Shown piece by piece: positions 16,241 through 23,488 of a stretch of 64,000 nt of DNA (its first letter is position 1; every line of letters begins with the position of its first letter). Position numbers and translations under genes: made by a program. Source of the DNA: CADEDH01 sp039029735 (GTDB lineage: Bacteria > Actinomycetota > Acidimicrobiia > Acidimicrobiales > SZUA-35); contig JBCCFL010000036.1 in assembly GCA_039029735.1 (NCBI GenBank), positions 3,101 to 67,100 of the forward strand, read 5' to 3'. Below the pieces are notes generated by a model. That model was not told the origin of the DNA, did not search any database, and was given only the letters and a program-made list of their open reading frames with translations.

Positions 16241-17731
16241 TCATTCCGTTGGCTGGATGCGGTGGCGGTGGCCGTCGGCGATCAGTTCCACGAAACGATC
16301 GATGGCGGCGGCCTTCGATCCCTCGCTGGCTGGAGCCCGGAGGAGCTGATGGCGGCCGTGACCACCAGGGGAGAAGGAGGTGATGCCGGCGCCGTCGACA
16401 GTCACCTCGCCCGGCTGGCTGATCGTGAAGCCCGACTCCACCGGATTGACCGCCTCGTCGATCGACCCCACCACTGCGCTGAGGGCGAACGTGGGCTGGA
16501 AGTACGGGAACTCGGTGGCGAGCGCGTTCGCGCCGTAGAGGGTGAACGCCTCCACCACCGGGCTGTCGGCAGCGGGGATCTTGAGCAGTTCCTCGCCCGG
16601 GAACAGCAACTCGGCGCCGACCGACCAGCCGCTCATCAGAATGGGAGTCGGCCAGTCGTCGAGCACGGTGCGGGCGGCGTCGGCGTCGAGCACCACGTTG
16701 AGCTCGGGGCGTTCCTTGGCGAAGTCGCCACCGGCGATCGTGAGGCGCTCCACCTTCGCGTCCACCAGTCGGGTGCCGCTGAGGGGTGAGATGGTGTCGG
16801 CCGGCGAAGCGAGCAACTCAGCCAGGTTCGTCAGCGGGCCGCCGGCGATGATCGTGACCGAGCCGTCGGGCGCGGCGGCGAGGGTGCGCCGCAGTGTGGT
16901 GACGGCGGGTTCGGCCAGGGTGGGCTGGTCGGCTCGAAAGCGATCGGTGTCGGCAGCGATGGCGCGGTGGAACGGGGCGTCGTTCGACATCGTGCGGGGG
17001 TTCGGATCCACGGTGCCGATGGTTGGGGAGGCCCGGAAGAAGTGGTTGAGGGCATCCGCATAGCCGATGGCGGTGGGATCACCGTCGCTGAGCGTGATGG
17101 CGGCGAACGTGAGATCGCCCTGCACGGCATAGCCATGGAGGGCGGCGATGGCCAGTGTGTCGTCGACGTCGGAACCGATCGTGGTGTCGAGGATCACGAC
17201 GCGGCCGTTGGTGGCCTCGGTGGTGCCGCCGTCGATGGTGCCAGCGTCTGAGCCTGATGTGTTTGTCGTGCCCCCGGCGGTCGCGGCTCCGGCCGCCGCG
17301 TTGGTGGTGGCGGTGCCGCCAGGGGCGGTGCCGCGCTCGGGTGGTGGAGCGTCGTCGGTACCGTCGCTGGTGCCGGCCGGTTCACCGGCTGCGCTGAGCA
17401 CGGCGTGGCGGGGGGCATCGTTGCCGCTGCCCGCAGCGGCCGACGGGCCGGTCGATGTGGTGGGGCGTACCGCCGGGTGGAGCGTGGCGGTTGGCGCACC
17501 CGAGGCCCCGGTGCGGATCACCGGGGTGCGGTCGGCCTGGAAGCGAGGTGCCACCACCAGGTAGCAGATGAGGATCGCCAGCGTGACCACAGCGGTGAAG
17601 CCGGCCTGGGCCCGCAGGTGCTCCCATGCCTCGCGGCGATGAGTGAGGCGATTGTGGGTTCCCCACAGGGTGGCGTAGAAGTGACGATCCGACGAGGAAG
17701 GCTCGTCGAGATCAGATGTGCGGCGGGACAT
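16241..17731 (-). CDS. Membrane-tethered inosine-uridine-type nucleoside hydrolase
   Basis: A 496-residue protein. A basic cytoplasmic tail of 42 residues precedes one membrane span (about 43-61, AGFTAVVTLAILICYLVVA), then a roughly 110-residue Ala/Thr/Gly linker, then an inosine-uridine nucleoside hydrolase (IUNH) domain. The calcium-binding signature is LDTTIGSDVDD, with IAGGPLTNLAELL and IAGGDF further on. These enzymes split the N-glycosidic bond of nucleosides; here the catalytic domain should face the outside, suggesting nucleoside scavenging (inference). In the usual DTDxGxDD motif the second aspartate is Thr here (DTTIGSDVDD), so activity needs testing. The ATG at 17731 has GAGG 6 bases ahead. 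Confidence 0.8.
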   Translation of the reverse strand: MSRRTSDLDEPSSSDRHFYATLWGTHNRLTHRREAWEHLRAQAGFTAVVTLAILICYLVVAPRFQADRTPVIRTGASGAPTATLHPAVRPTTSTGPSAAAGSGNDAPRHAVLSAAGEPAGTSDGTDDAPPPERGTAPGGTATTNAAAGAATAGGTTNTSGSDAGTIDGGTTEATNGRVVILDTTIGSDVDDTLAIAALHGYAVQGDLTFAAITLSDGDPTAIGYADALNHFFRASPTIGTVDPNPRTMSNDAPFHRAIAADTDRFRADQPTLAEPAVTTLRRTLAAAPDGSVTIIAGGPLTNLAELLASPADTISPLSGTRLVDAKVERLTIAGGDFAKERPELNVVLDADAARTVLDDWPTPILMSGWSVGAELLFPGEELLKIPAADSPVVEAFTLYGANALATEFPYFQPTFALSAVVGSIDEAVNPVESGFTISQPGEVTVDGAGITSFSPGGHGRHQLLRAPASEGSKAAAIDRFVELIADGHRHRIQPTE

Positions 17732-17904
17732 CTCAACCTCGATGCTTGGACCGCCGGCGCCACCAACCCGCAGGAGTGTAGGCCCAGCACGCTCGGACCC
17801 AACCCGAAGGTCCCCTGGTGGCAGCAGAGGTCCGATGTGTCCAGATCGCGTGCCAAATCGTGTCGGCACCGGCTGGGGCCCTTGGTAGGCTCGGGTTTCC
17901 CCTC

Positions 17905-17977
17905 GGGGCTATAGCTCAGTTGGTAGAGCGCTTCCATGGCATGGAAGAGGTCAGGAGTTCAATTCTCCTTAGCTCCA
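17905..17977 (+). tRNA. tRNA-Ala (anticodon GGC)
   Basis: A complete cloverleaf of 73 bases without encoded CCA. The acceptor GGGGCTA pairs with TAGCTCC and includes the G3:U70 pair that marks alanine tRNAs. The D-arm is GCTC..GAGC, the anticodon stem CTTCC/GGAAG encloses loop ATGGCAT with anticodon GGC, and the T-arm is AGGAG/CTCCT with loop TTCAATT. Confidence 0.97.
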
Positions 17978-17981
17978 CTCC

Positions 17982-18024
17982 CACGACCTGGGGAAACCCT
18001 CTCTGGCAGGGCCCCAGGGTCGTG
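17982..18024 (+). terminator. Hairpin downstream of tRNA-Ala
   Basis: CACGACCTGGGG (17982-17993) pairs with CCCCAGGGTCGTG (18012-18024), leaving one bulged G and a loop of 18 bases. It starts 4 bases after the tRNA. No T-run follows, as is common in high-GC actinobacteria. Confidence 0.6.
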
Positions 18025-18095
18025 AGGCGATCGAGCCTGGGCCCAATGCGGGGCCCTACCTCAGGAGTCGCCTCGTGGAGGAGGGAGGGCGCCAG

Positions 18096-18374
18096 ATGGT
18101 AAACGCCGAGCTTGATCGGATCCGTCGACGCCTCGTTGCCATCGATGACGAGTTGCGGGCGCTTGCCGTTGACGACTTCGCCGGTAAGCACCGCCTGAAC
18201 GTGGAGGCTGACGGGTTGCGAAAGCAGCTTCGCGCTCTTGAGGGCGACGACTCCGCAGTCTTGGCGGAGTGGGCGGACCGCGCAGCCAGAAAGTCCAGCG
18301 ATACGGCTGATGATGACGTGGAAGCGGCGAAGGCGGCGATTCCCTCACCTAGCGAGGGTGGCGGCGCAGTCTGA
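18096..18374 (+). CDS. Small coiled-coil protein of unknown function
   Basis: A 92-residue acidic/basic helical protein I do not recognise. Residues 1-50 have heptad-like leucines and alternating charges (AELDRIRRRLVAIDDELRAL, then ADGLRKQLRALEGD), and a disordered tail ends in SEGGGAV. The ATG at 18096 is well supported by a long GGAGGAGGGAGG purine tract 7 or more bases upstream, and codon use fits the genome. The gene lies alone between tRNA-Ala and an imperfect copy of the tRNA's 3' end, so it may be the remaining cargo of an integrated element. Confidence 0.65.
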   Translation: MVNAELDRIRRRLVAIDDELRALAVDDFAGKHRLNVEADGLRKQLRALEGDDSAVLAEWADRAARKSSDTADDDVEAAKAAIPSPSEGGGAV

Positions 18375-18439
18375 ATCCCGAGGTACTTGAACTGCGGCTA
18401 CCAACTGCGAAACGATCCTCAACGCGCCCTAAGTGTGTG

Positions 18440-18464
18440 GGAGTTCAGCTCTCCTGGGCTCCAC
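18440..18464 (+). repeat. Imperfect direct repeat of the tRNA-Ala 3' end
   Basis: These 25 bases match 17954-17978 (T-arm and 3' acceptor of tRNA-Ala) at 21 positions. The copy has lost the invariant T-loop A58 (TTCAGCT instead of TTCAATT) and has no tRNA body upstream, so it is not a working tRNA. It resembles an attachment-site copy left by integration at the tRNA gene, though no integrase is present. Confidence 0.55.
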
Positions 18465-18522
18465 ATGCGTATCTCAGACCGACGAACCCCTGGCCCAGCG
18501 CGGGCGGGTGCCGCCGTTCTCG

Positions 18523-18549
18523 TGATTGTGGACCATCGGTCCACAATCA
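18523..18549. repeat. Perfect 12-bp hairpin (GTGGACC core), copy 1
   Basis: TGATTGTGGACC and GGTCCACAATCA are exact reverse complements around a 3-base loop (ATC). The core is shared with the hairpin 150 bases downstream. Confidence 0.75.
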
Positions 18550-18670
18550 TCACGACCATGCTTGAGGCTCGCCATCCCCAGGGGAGTGCGGCAGCGGCCC
18601 ACGGAATTGCCCTTCCCACCGGCGAGCGTGTCTGGGATGAGGCGGCTGCGCTGCCCTGGGCGGTCTTCCC

Positions 18671-18701
18671 TGTCAATGTGGACCGGCGGCCCACATTGAC
18701 A
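18671..18701. repeat. Hairpin with the same GTGGACC core, copy 2
   Basis: TGTCAATGTGG pairs with CCACATTGACA over 11 bases; an A/C mismatch and two further GC pairs close on a GGC loop. Like copy 1 it reads GTGGACC-3 bases-GGYCCAC at the centre. Confidence 0.7.
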
Positions 18702-18757
18702 CCCGCTGGAATGTCTAAGGCGGGCTTCAATACTGAGGTGGAGTGTGCGACGGCAGG

Positions 18758-18976
18758 CTATGACTGCTCAGTGTCGGCGATGACAAGCCCGATCAGGCGG
18801 CCCACATACGCCAGGCCGACGGCCAGTACGCCGAGCACCGCAACATCGGCGGTGACAGCCCAAGGGCCCATAGTCGGAGCCGTGTCGAAGGCATGCGTCC
18901 CGAGGGCGACCGCCAACACGGCCGTGGACGTCACCAACAGTCTCAGCCAGGTCTCAGCGTGAGTCCGTTCCGTCAT
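18758..18976 (-). CDS. Small two-span membrane protein
   Basis: A 72-residue hydrophobic protein with two predicted membrane helices (about residues 10-29, WLRLLVTSTAVLAVALGTHA, and 40-64, VTADVAVLGVLAVGLAYVGRL) joined by a short loop. The ATG at 18976 follows GGAGGT at 8-base spacing, an unusually strong ribosome site for this window, which argues for a real gene. No family recognised. It lies just downstream of the SRPBCC gene (30 bases) on the same strand and could be co-transcribed. Confidence 0.65.
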   Translation of the reverse strand: MTERTHAETWLRLLVTSTAVLAVALGTHAFDTAPTMGPWAVTADVAVLGVLAVGLAYVGRLIGLVIADTEQS

Positions 18977-19006
18977 CGTCCGACCTCCAATCGACTGCGG
19001 GTCGCC

Positions 19007-19492
19007 TCAGGTGACAGTGGGCGAGTCGGCGGTCGTCTGCTCGGCGCCGTCCATCTTCTTCGCAAGTTTGCGCATGCCCTGGGCGAAGCCGAGAGCGCTC
19101 ATCTTGTTCACCACGGGCGCCAGGAATCCCGGGAGGTACGGCACGGTGACGTCCTCGAACCACTCGAGCTCTGTGCCCGATCCCGACGGTTCGATCGTGA
19201 ACCCGGCCGTGCCCTTGAGCACAGGACCGAGCTTGTCGACTACACAGCGGCCATGTCCGGATTCGGTGTCGAAGTCGATCTCGGAGATCCGCATGTGATC
19301 AACGAGCATCAACGGTCCATAGCCGGTGTAGCCGGTGAACATCCCCCCGACCGCCTGTGGGTCGCCCTCGTCGATCTCGACCCGGGTGGCTGGAATCCAC
19401 TCGCCATGAGACGGCCAGTCGACCATCTCGCTCCACACGACCTGGGGCGCCTGCGTGAACTGGTGGGTGACAGTGAAGCGGACCGGTGCCAT
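19007..19492 (-). CDS. SRPBCC (START/polyketide-cyclase-like) protein
   Basis: A 161-residue protein of the SRPBCC helix-grip fold. The pattern is typical: an opening strand RFTVTHQFTQAPQVVWSEMVDW, a central RVEIDEGDP.. GGMFTGYTGYG, a strand SGTELEWFEDVTVPY and a long C-terminal helix ending NKMSALGFAQGMRKLAKKM. Members bind hydrophobic ligands; no ligand can be named here. The ATG at 19492 begins at the fold; an ATG 19 codons upstream (19549) would add a Pro/Ala-rich stretch and is less likely. Follows the GNAT and LysR genes on the same strand. Confidence 0.75.
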   Translation of the reverse strand: MAPVRFTVTHQFTQAPQVVWSEMVDWPSHGEWIPATRVEIDEGDPQAVGGMFTGYTGYGPLMLVDHMRISEIDFDTESGHGRCVVDKLGPVLKGTAGFTIEPSGSGTELEWFEDVTVPYLPGFLAPVVNKMSALGFAQGMRKLAKKMDGAEQTTADSPTVT

Positions 19493-19581
19493 GACCTCAT
19501 AGTCCCACGCCAGCGCCCACGAGGGCGGACCCGGCGCTGGTGCTGGCATCTGGTTTCGGAGCATCGACGAGGCCGCTGCCC

Positions 19582-20085
19582 TCAGGTGGTGTCGAACACC
19601 CTCGTGTAGACGATGAACGGACGACCGCCGGCTACGTAGTCGTCGGCTGGCCGCCGGCGATAACCGAGCCGCTCGTAGAGACGATGGGCGGCCCGCATCG
19701 CCTCCTGAGTGGACAGCGTCATCGCAACGGCGCCGCTTCGACAGGCGAGCGCCTCGGCCTCGGCCATCAACGCCGCACCGGCCCCTCCAGCCCGTCGTCG
19801 AGGGTCCACGGCCAGCAGGCGGATCTCCGCTCCTCCCGGGTCGCACACCACCGCTTCGGCCGATCCGTGCATCACCACGAGCACCACCCCGGTCAGTTCG
19901 CCGTCCGCGAATGCGCCGAGCCAGGTGCCGGCCGCAGCCTTCGCAGCGACGTCCACCACCACGTGCTCAGGATCGATATAGCCCTCGCCGAGGTACACGT
20001 CGTGCAGGATCCGATTGGCTGCCGCCCACTCAGACCGTTCGAGCGGGCGCACGTCCACCCGAGCCCGCCCGTGCGTACCGCTCAA
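19582..20085 (-). CDS. GNAT-family N-acetyltransferase
   Basis: A 167-residue acetyltransferase with the GNAT core: IRLLAVDPRRRAGGAGAALM is motif A (acetyl-CoA pyrophosphate loop R-R-x-G-x-A), and AHRLYERLGYRR is motif B. The acceptor is unknown. The TTG at 20085 is chosen because it begins 4 bases after the LysR stop, which suits translational coupling in an operon; in-frame GTG codons 9 and 11 codons in are alternatives. Confidence 0.8.
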   Translation of the reverse strand: MSGTHGRARVDVRPLERSEWAAANRILHDVYLGEGYIDPEHVVVDVAAKAAAGTWLGAFADGELTGVVLVVMHGSAEAVVCDPGGAEIRLLAVDPRRRAGGAGAALMAEAEALACRSGAVAMTLSTQEAMRAAHRLYERLGYRRRPADDYVAGGRPFIVYTRVFDTT

Positions 20086-20089
20086 CCCG

Positions 20090-20962
20090 TCACCACGCCT
20101 CGATCTCGGCCAGGAGCAGCTTGGCCGCCGGCGTCGACGTTGTCGGATTCCAGATGGCGCTGATGCCCGCCGGCATCGGCGGATCGAGCGGACGGGACGT
20201 GGCCCCGTCCAGCTTCAGCCGGGCCGCCGTCGATGGCGCCAACGAAACGCCGAGGCCAGCGGCCACGAAGGCGAGCATCGACTCCAGGTGGTCGACCTCC
20301 ATCACGATCTCGGCTTGGGCGCCGTGCTCCTCGCACATCCGGTTGAACGACCGGTGGACGCACGGCTCCCGATCCTTGCTCATCAACAGGAACGGCTCGC
20401 GCAACATCTCGGCGATGGGTACCCGCTCATAGGCGGCCAGGCGGTGATCGGAGCTGATGAACACATGCAGCTCGTCGGAAGAGATCAGGTGGGAGTGCAC
20501 AGGGTCTGGCCCGCCCGGGAGGATCGTGAACCCCACATCGATCGAACCAAGCCGCAGGGCGTCCATCTGGTGGGCGGTGGCCATCTGCTCAAGGGTCACG
20601 GTGATGTCGGGGTGGCGGCCCATGAAGTCGGTCAGACGACGGGGGAGGTCGCCGAGCGTGCACACCGCAGTGAACCCGATCGTGAGGCGCCCCCGGATAC
20701 CGTGCTCGGCTTCCTTGGCGGCCCGCGACGCTCGCTCGAGCTGAGGGAACACGCCTTCCACCTCGTCTCGATAGGTCTGGCCGGCAGGGGTGAGCGTGAT
20801 ACCGCGGCCCGACCGGTCGAAGAGTTGGAGCCCGAGCTCCTTCTCCAGTGCGGCGATCGTCTGGCTCACTGCCGGCTGGGCCACGTGGAGCCGAGCCGCC
20901 GCTCGCCCCACGTGCAACTCCTCGGCCACGAGGAGAAAGGTCTCGATGTGTCGGAGGTTCAT
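20090..20962 (-). CDS. LysR-type transcriptional regulator
   Basis: A 290-residue LTTR. The N-terminal winged HTH reads MNLRHIETFLLVAEELHVGRAAARLHVAQPAVSQ, followed by the linker helix and a periplasmic-binding-like effector domain (GRLTIGFTAVCTLGDLPRRL and onward). LTTRs usually control the divergent gene; here that is the small ORF and luciferase-domain gene starting at 21007/21081, making these candidate targets. The ATG at 20962 matches the family N-terminus; a GTG two codons upstream is possible. Confidence 0.88.
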   Translation of the reverse strand: MNLRHIETFLLVAEELHVGRAAARLHVAQPAVSQTIAALEKELGLQLFDRSGRGITLTPAGQTYRDEVEGVFPQLERASRAAKEAEHGIRGRLTIGFTAVCTLGDLPRRLTDFMGRHPDITVTLEQMATAHQMDALRLGSIDVGFTILPGGPDPVHSHLISSDELHVFISSDHRLAAYERVPIAEMLREPFLLMSKDREPCVHRSFNRMCEEHGAQAEIVMEVDHLESMLAFVAAGLGVSLAPSTAARLKLDGATSRPLDPPMPAGISAIWNPTTSTPAAKLLLAEIEAW

Positions 20963-21006
20963 ACGCACCCGGCGCTACTCATAAGCGGCAGGTTATCGTC
21001 GGCGCC

Positions 21007-21084
21007 GTGAACAGGTATTGGATCTTCTCGGTCGGCATCGTCATGCTGAACACCGTCCCGAACCCGAAGGAACCACGACGTTGA
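21007..21084 (+). CDS. Possible 25-residue leader peptide
   Basis: A GTG-initiated 25-codon frame (NRYWIFSVGIVMLNTVP, then a basic PKEPRR tail) whose TGA overlaps the TTG start of the next gene as TTGA. The arrangement suggests translational coupling. The peptide starts in the space divergent from LysR. There is no strong ribosome site, so this is tentative. Confidence 0.3.
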   Translation: MNRYWIFSVGIVMLNTVPNPKEPRR

Positions 21085-21557
21085 CCCTGTCGCTCGACGA
21101 GATGCCAACCCGGCCCGGCCCCCGGCCCTCGACCACGCCGACGAATCCGCACACCCAACTCGATCAGATCGCCCCGGCCGACCTCCAATACGAGGTCGCG
21201 GAGTTCATGTTCGCGCTCCCGTGCGTGGACGAGGTGCCGTCGCAGATCTCGGTGCCAGGGGCGCGGGCGATGTGGCTGCAGGACTCCTGCGCCGCTGGCC
21301 CGAGCGACGCATTCATGATCGGCCGGGAGTTCTGCCACATCCATCCGACCGACGATGGCAGCCTCCATCTCAATCTGCCGCCCGACGTGTGCGAGGCGGC
21401 CATCGCCAAAGGGTGGGCTGAGAACCACCCGATGGCGGCCCGGGGCATCATCCCCACCACGGTGGTGATGGTCTATGGCCCTCGTGACCGGGACGAGTTG
21501 GAGATCGTGACCCAGCTCGTGGCCGCATCGCACGGGTTCGCCCACCCGCGCAGCTAG
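21081..21557 (+). CDS. Luciferase-domain (DUF5519-like) protein
   Basis: A 158-residue soluble protein. The sequence QLDQIAPADLQYEVAEFMFAL, then FMIGREFCHIHPTDDGSLHL and LPPDVCEAAIAKGWAENHP, is of the type annotated as luciferase domain/DUF5519, small proteins with a conserved HxHxxxDGSxHL segment and unknown activity. The TTG at 21081 has AAGGAA 8 bases upstream and overlaps the stop of the preceding small frame; the ATG at codon 8 is an alternative. Divergent from the LysR gene and convergent with PhyH (4-base overlap). Confidence 0.6.
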   Translation: MTLSLDEMPTRPGPRPSTTPTNPHTQLDQIAPADLQYEVAEFMFALPCVDEVPSQISVPGARAMWLQDSCAAGPSDAFMIGREFCHIHPTDDGSLHLNLPPDVCEAAIAKGWAENHPMAARGIIPTTVVMVYGPRDRDELEIVTQLVAASHGFAHPRS

Positions 21558-22303
21558 CGCTCGTAGTAGTCGGCGCCATGACGTGAGCTGATGCCGTTCT
21601 CCATACGCAGCAGTTGACGCTGGCGCAGGTTCAACAGCTGAAGCCACTCGGGGCGGAACTCGTGATGGGGATCGCACTGGAAGCGCATCCACTCACCGAA
21701 CCGGTAGTGCCCGAACATCGCGGCCCGCTTGGTAGGCGTTCGGTTCTCGCCGCCGCCGTGCCAGGTCTGGCCGTTGAACACGATCACGCTCCCCGCTGCC
21801 ACCTCGGGCTGGACCTCGAACGGGATCTCGAAACCGGCCGGTGGCTCTTCGAGCCGGCTGTTGTGGCTACCGGGCACCACGCGAGTGCCACCGTTGTCTG
21901 GCGTGAAGTCGTGGAGGGGCCACACCGTGTTCATCATCACCGGCGGGGCCTCGCCGTAGTGATGAAGGGGGAGCGGCACGTCGCTGTGCAGCGACTGCGC
22001 GCCGTCGCCGGACCGCACCACCCGGGCGTTGAGGCTGCCGAGGATCAGGTCGGGGCCCATCAGCATCTCGATCAGCGGGAGCACCCGCTCGTGGTCGATC
22101 ACGTCGAAGAACATCGGGTCGAGCGCCACCAGGTTTGCGAGATGGCGGGCCGTTCCGCGGTGGAGCATCTCCACCCCGATCCGTTCCTCGGCGTCGACGA
22201 CGAACTCTCGCATCGCGTCGACCTGGGCCGGCGCCAGCACGTCTTCCACGATCGTGAACCCGAACACCCGAAGCTCGGTGAGGTGCTGCTCCACGTCGTT
22301 CAT
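21554..22303 (-). CDS. Phytanoyl-CoA dioxygenase (PhyH) family oxygenase
   Basis: A 249-residue Fe(II)/2-oxoglutarate oxygenase of the PhyH family. The HxD iron ligands lie in QSLHSDVPLPLH, the distal His and the 2OG-binding Arg in WHGGGENRTPTKRA, and the second-shell PGSHNSR loop is present. Such enzymes hydroxylate lipids, amino acids or natural products; the substrate here is unknown. ATG start at 22303, 7 bases after a -10-like box and therefore probably leaderless. Divergent from azlC. Confidence 0.88.
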   Translation of the reverse strand: MNDVEQHLTELRVFGFTIVEDVLAPAQVDAMREFVVDAEERIGVEMLHRGTARHLANLVALDPMFFDVIDHERVLPLIEMLMGPDLILGSLNARVVRSGDGAQSLHSDVPLPLHHYGEAPPVMMNTVWPLHDFTPDNGGTRVVPGSHNSRLEEPPAGFEIPFEVQPEVAAGSVIVFNGQTWHGGGENRTPTKRAAMFGHYRFGEWMRFQCDPHHEFRPEWLQLLNLRQRQLLRMENGISSRHGADYYER

Positions 22304-22310
22304 GGGGCGA

Positions 22311-22316
22311 ACCGTA
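22311..22316 (-). promoter_or_regulatory. Putative -10 box of the PhyH gene
   Basis: TACGGT on the minus strand, 7 bases before the ATG at 22303. It faces the azlC promoter 52 bases away. Confidence 0.45.
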
Positions 22317-22367
22317 CTCTCCAGCTGATCTCCAACGTGTCTCCAAGTTTGGACTCGGGCCCGTTCG

Positions 22368-22373
22368 TACGGT
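22368..22373 (+). promoter_or_regulatory. Putative -10 box of azlC
   Basis: TACGGT, 6 bases before the ATG at 22380; identical hexamer to the divergent PhyH promoter. Confidence 0.45.
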
Positions 22374-22379
22374 CGACCC

Positions 22380-23174
22380 ATGACCCTCACCACGACCCCT
22401 CCACCCTCCGGTGCGCCGCCGATCGTCGACCGATCGAGCATCGATGCCGGCCCCTCCGCCCCACCAGCGCCGATTGCGCTCGGTGCCCGCGACGTTGCCC
22501 CGCTGGCGGCGTCGGTGGTGCCGTTCGGCCTGGCCATCGGGGCCACCATCGCCGAGTCCGGCCTCGCGTCGATCCCGGCCCTCAGCGGCTCGGTGATCCT
22601 CCTGGCCGGCGCGTCGCACCTGGCCATCATCAACGTGTTGGCTGTCGGCGGTGGCATCGCCGTGGCGGTCGCCACCGCGTTGCTGATCAACGCCCGGCTC
22701 GTGCTCTACTCAGCCGCTCTGGCCCGTTGGTTCGGCGACGCTCCCCGCTGGCGCCGGCTGGTGCTGGCCATGCCGATCGTCGACCAGACCTTCGCGATCT
22801 GTCAGCGCCGCTTCGACACGACGGACACCACGGTCGGGTGGCGTGAGCGGTACTACGTGTCGGCCACCGCCGTGATCGCCACGTGCTACGTGGTGTCGAT
22901 GCTGGTCGGTTTCGGCGTCGGGGCTGAACTGCCCAGCGGTCTCGGGCTCCACCTCGCGGCCCCGCTCGCCTTCGCCGGCCTCGTGGCCTCGGCCACGACG
23001 GCCCGCTCGACGATGGTGGCCGCGGTGACCGCCGCCGTGATCGCGGTGGTGTTCGCCGCGCTGCCAGCAGGGCTGGCGTTGCCTATTGGCGTGATCGCAG
23101 GCCTGATCGCCGGGTCGCTGGTTGCGTCGCAGGTCGGCCCTGCCTCCGGGGCCGATGACGAGGAGCGGTCATGA
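22380..23174 (+). CDS. azlC: AzlC-family branched-chain amino acid exporter, large subunit
   Basis: A 264-residue polytopic membrane protein of the AzlC (LIV-E) family. After a 35-residue Pro/Ala-rich tail come the family stretches VPFGLAIGATIAESGL, SGSVILLAGASHLAI and NARLVLYSAALARWF, with an LAMPIVDQTFAICQRR loop. With AzlD it forms a two-component exporter of branched-chain amino acids and analogues (known for B. subtilis AzlCD and C. glutamicum BrnFE). Its stop overlaps the azlD start (ATGA). Confidence 0.9.
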   Translation: MTLTTTPPPSGAPPIVDRSSIDAGPSAPPAPIALGARDVAPLAASVVPFGLAIGATIAESGLASIPALSGSVILLAGASHLAIINVLAVGGGIAVAVATALLINARLVLYSAALARWFGDAPRWRRLVLAMPIVDQTFAICQRRFDTTDTTVGWRERYYVSATAVIATCYVVSMLVGFGVGAELPSGLGLHLAAPLAFAGLVASATTARSTMVAAVTAAVIAVVFAALPAGLALPIGVIAGLIAGSLVASQVGPASGADDEERS

Positions 23175-23488
23175 CTGTGCTCATCGCCATCCTCCTCGCC
23201 GGAGTGGGCACCTACCTGCTTCGTGCCTCCCTTGTGCTGGCCCCAGCCAGCGTCGTCGTGAGCCCCCGGCTCGTGCGCATCCTGCCCCTGGTCGCACCGG
23301 CTGTGTTGGCGGCAATCATTGCCTCGTCGCTGTTCGTGGCCGGTGGTCGGCCTACCCTGCCGCCGCTGCTCGACATCGCCGTGGTGGGCATCGCCCTGGT
23401 GGTGGTGCGACGGACTGGCAACCTCGGCATGTCGTTGATCGTCGGCCTACCCCTCTACTGGGCGGGCGTGCTGGTGGGCCTCACGTGA
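23171..23488 (+). CDS. azlD: AzlD-family exporter small subunit
   Basis: A 105-residue protein with four hydrophobic segments, the usual length and form of AzlD (N-terminus LIAILLAGVGTYLLRASLVL, then LRIL.. LVAPAVLAAIIASSLFV and the C-terminal GLPLYWAGVLVGLT). It pairs with AzlC; the ATGA overlap supports coupled translation. Its 3' end overlaps the convergent GNAT gene by 8 bases. Confidence 0.9.
   Translation: MTVLIAILLAGVGTYLLRASLVLAPASVVVSPRLVRILPLVAPAVLAAIIASSLFVAGGRPTLPPLLDIAVVGIALVVVRRTGNLGMSLIVGLPLYWAGVLVGLT

Larger units (their letters stand above)
18375..18757. other. Non-coding stretch with tRNA-like fragment and hairpins
   Basis: About 380 bases in which no reading frame on either strand looks like protein. 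It contains the tRNA-Ala 3'-end copy and two strong, related hairpins listed separately. Confidence 0.6.

Noticed and set aside
13582..16383. A 933-codon plus-strand frame opposite leuS
   Set aside because: Gly/Val/Arg/His-rich sequence with no recognisable motif, fully antisense to an unmistakable leucyl-tRNA synthetase.
18419..18730. A 103-codon minus-strand frame in the same stretch
   Set aside because: It spans both hairpins and the tRNA 3' copy, lacks a ribosome site and has no family resemblance.
18387..18962. A 191-codon plus-strand frame over the tRNA-like fragment and the two hairpins
   Set aside because: It has no coding character, includes the non-coding repeats and is antisense to the small membrane protein, which has a strong ribosome site.
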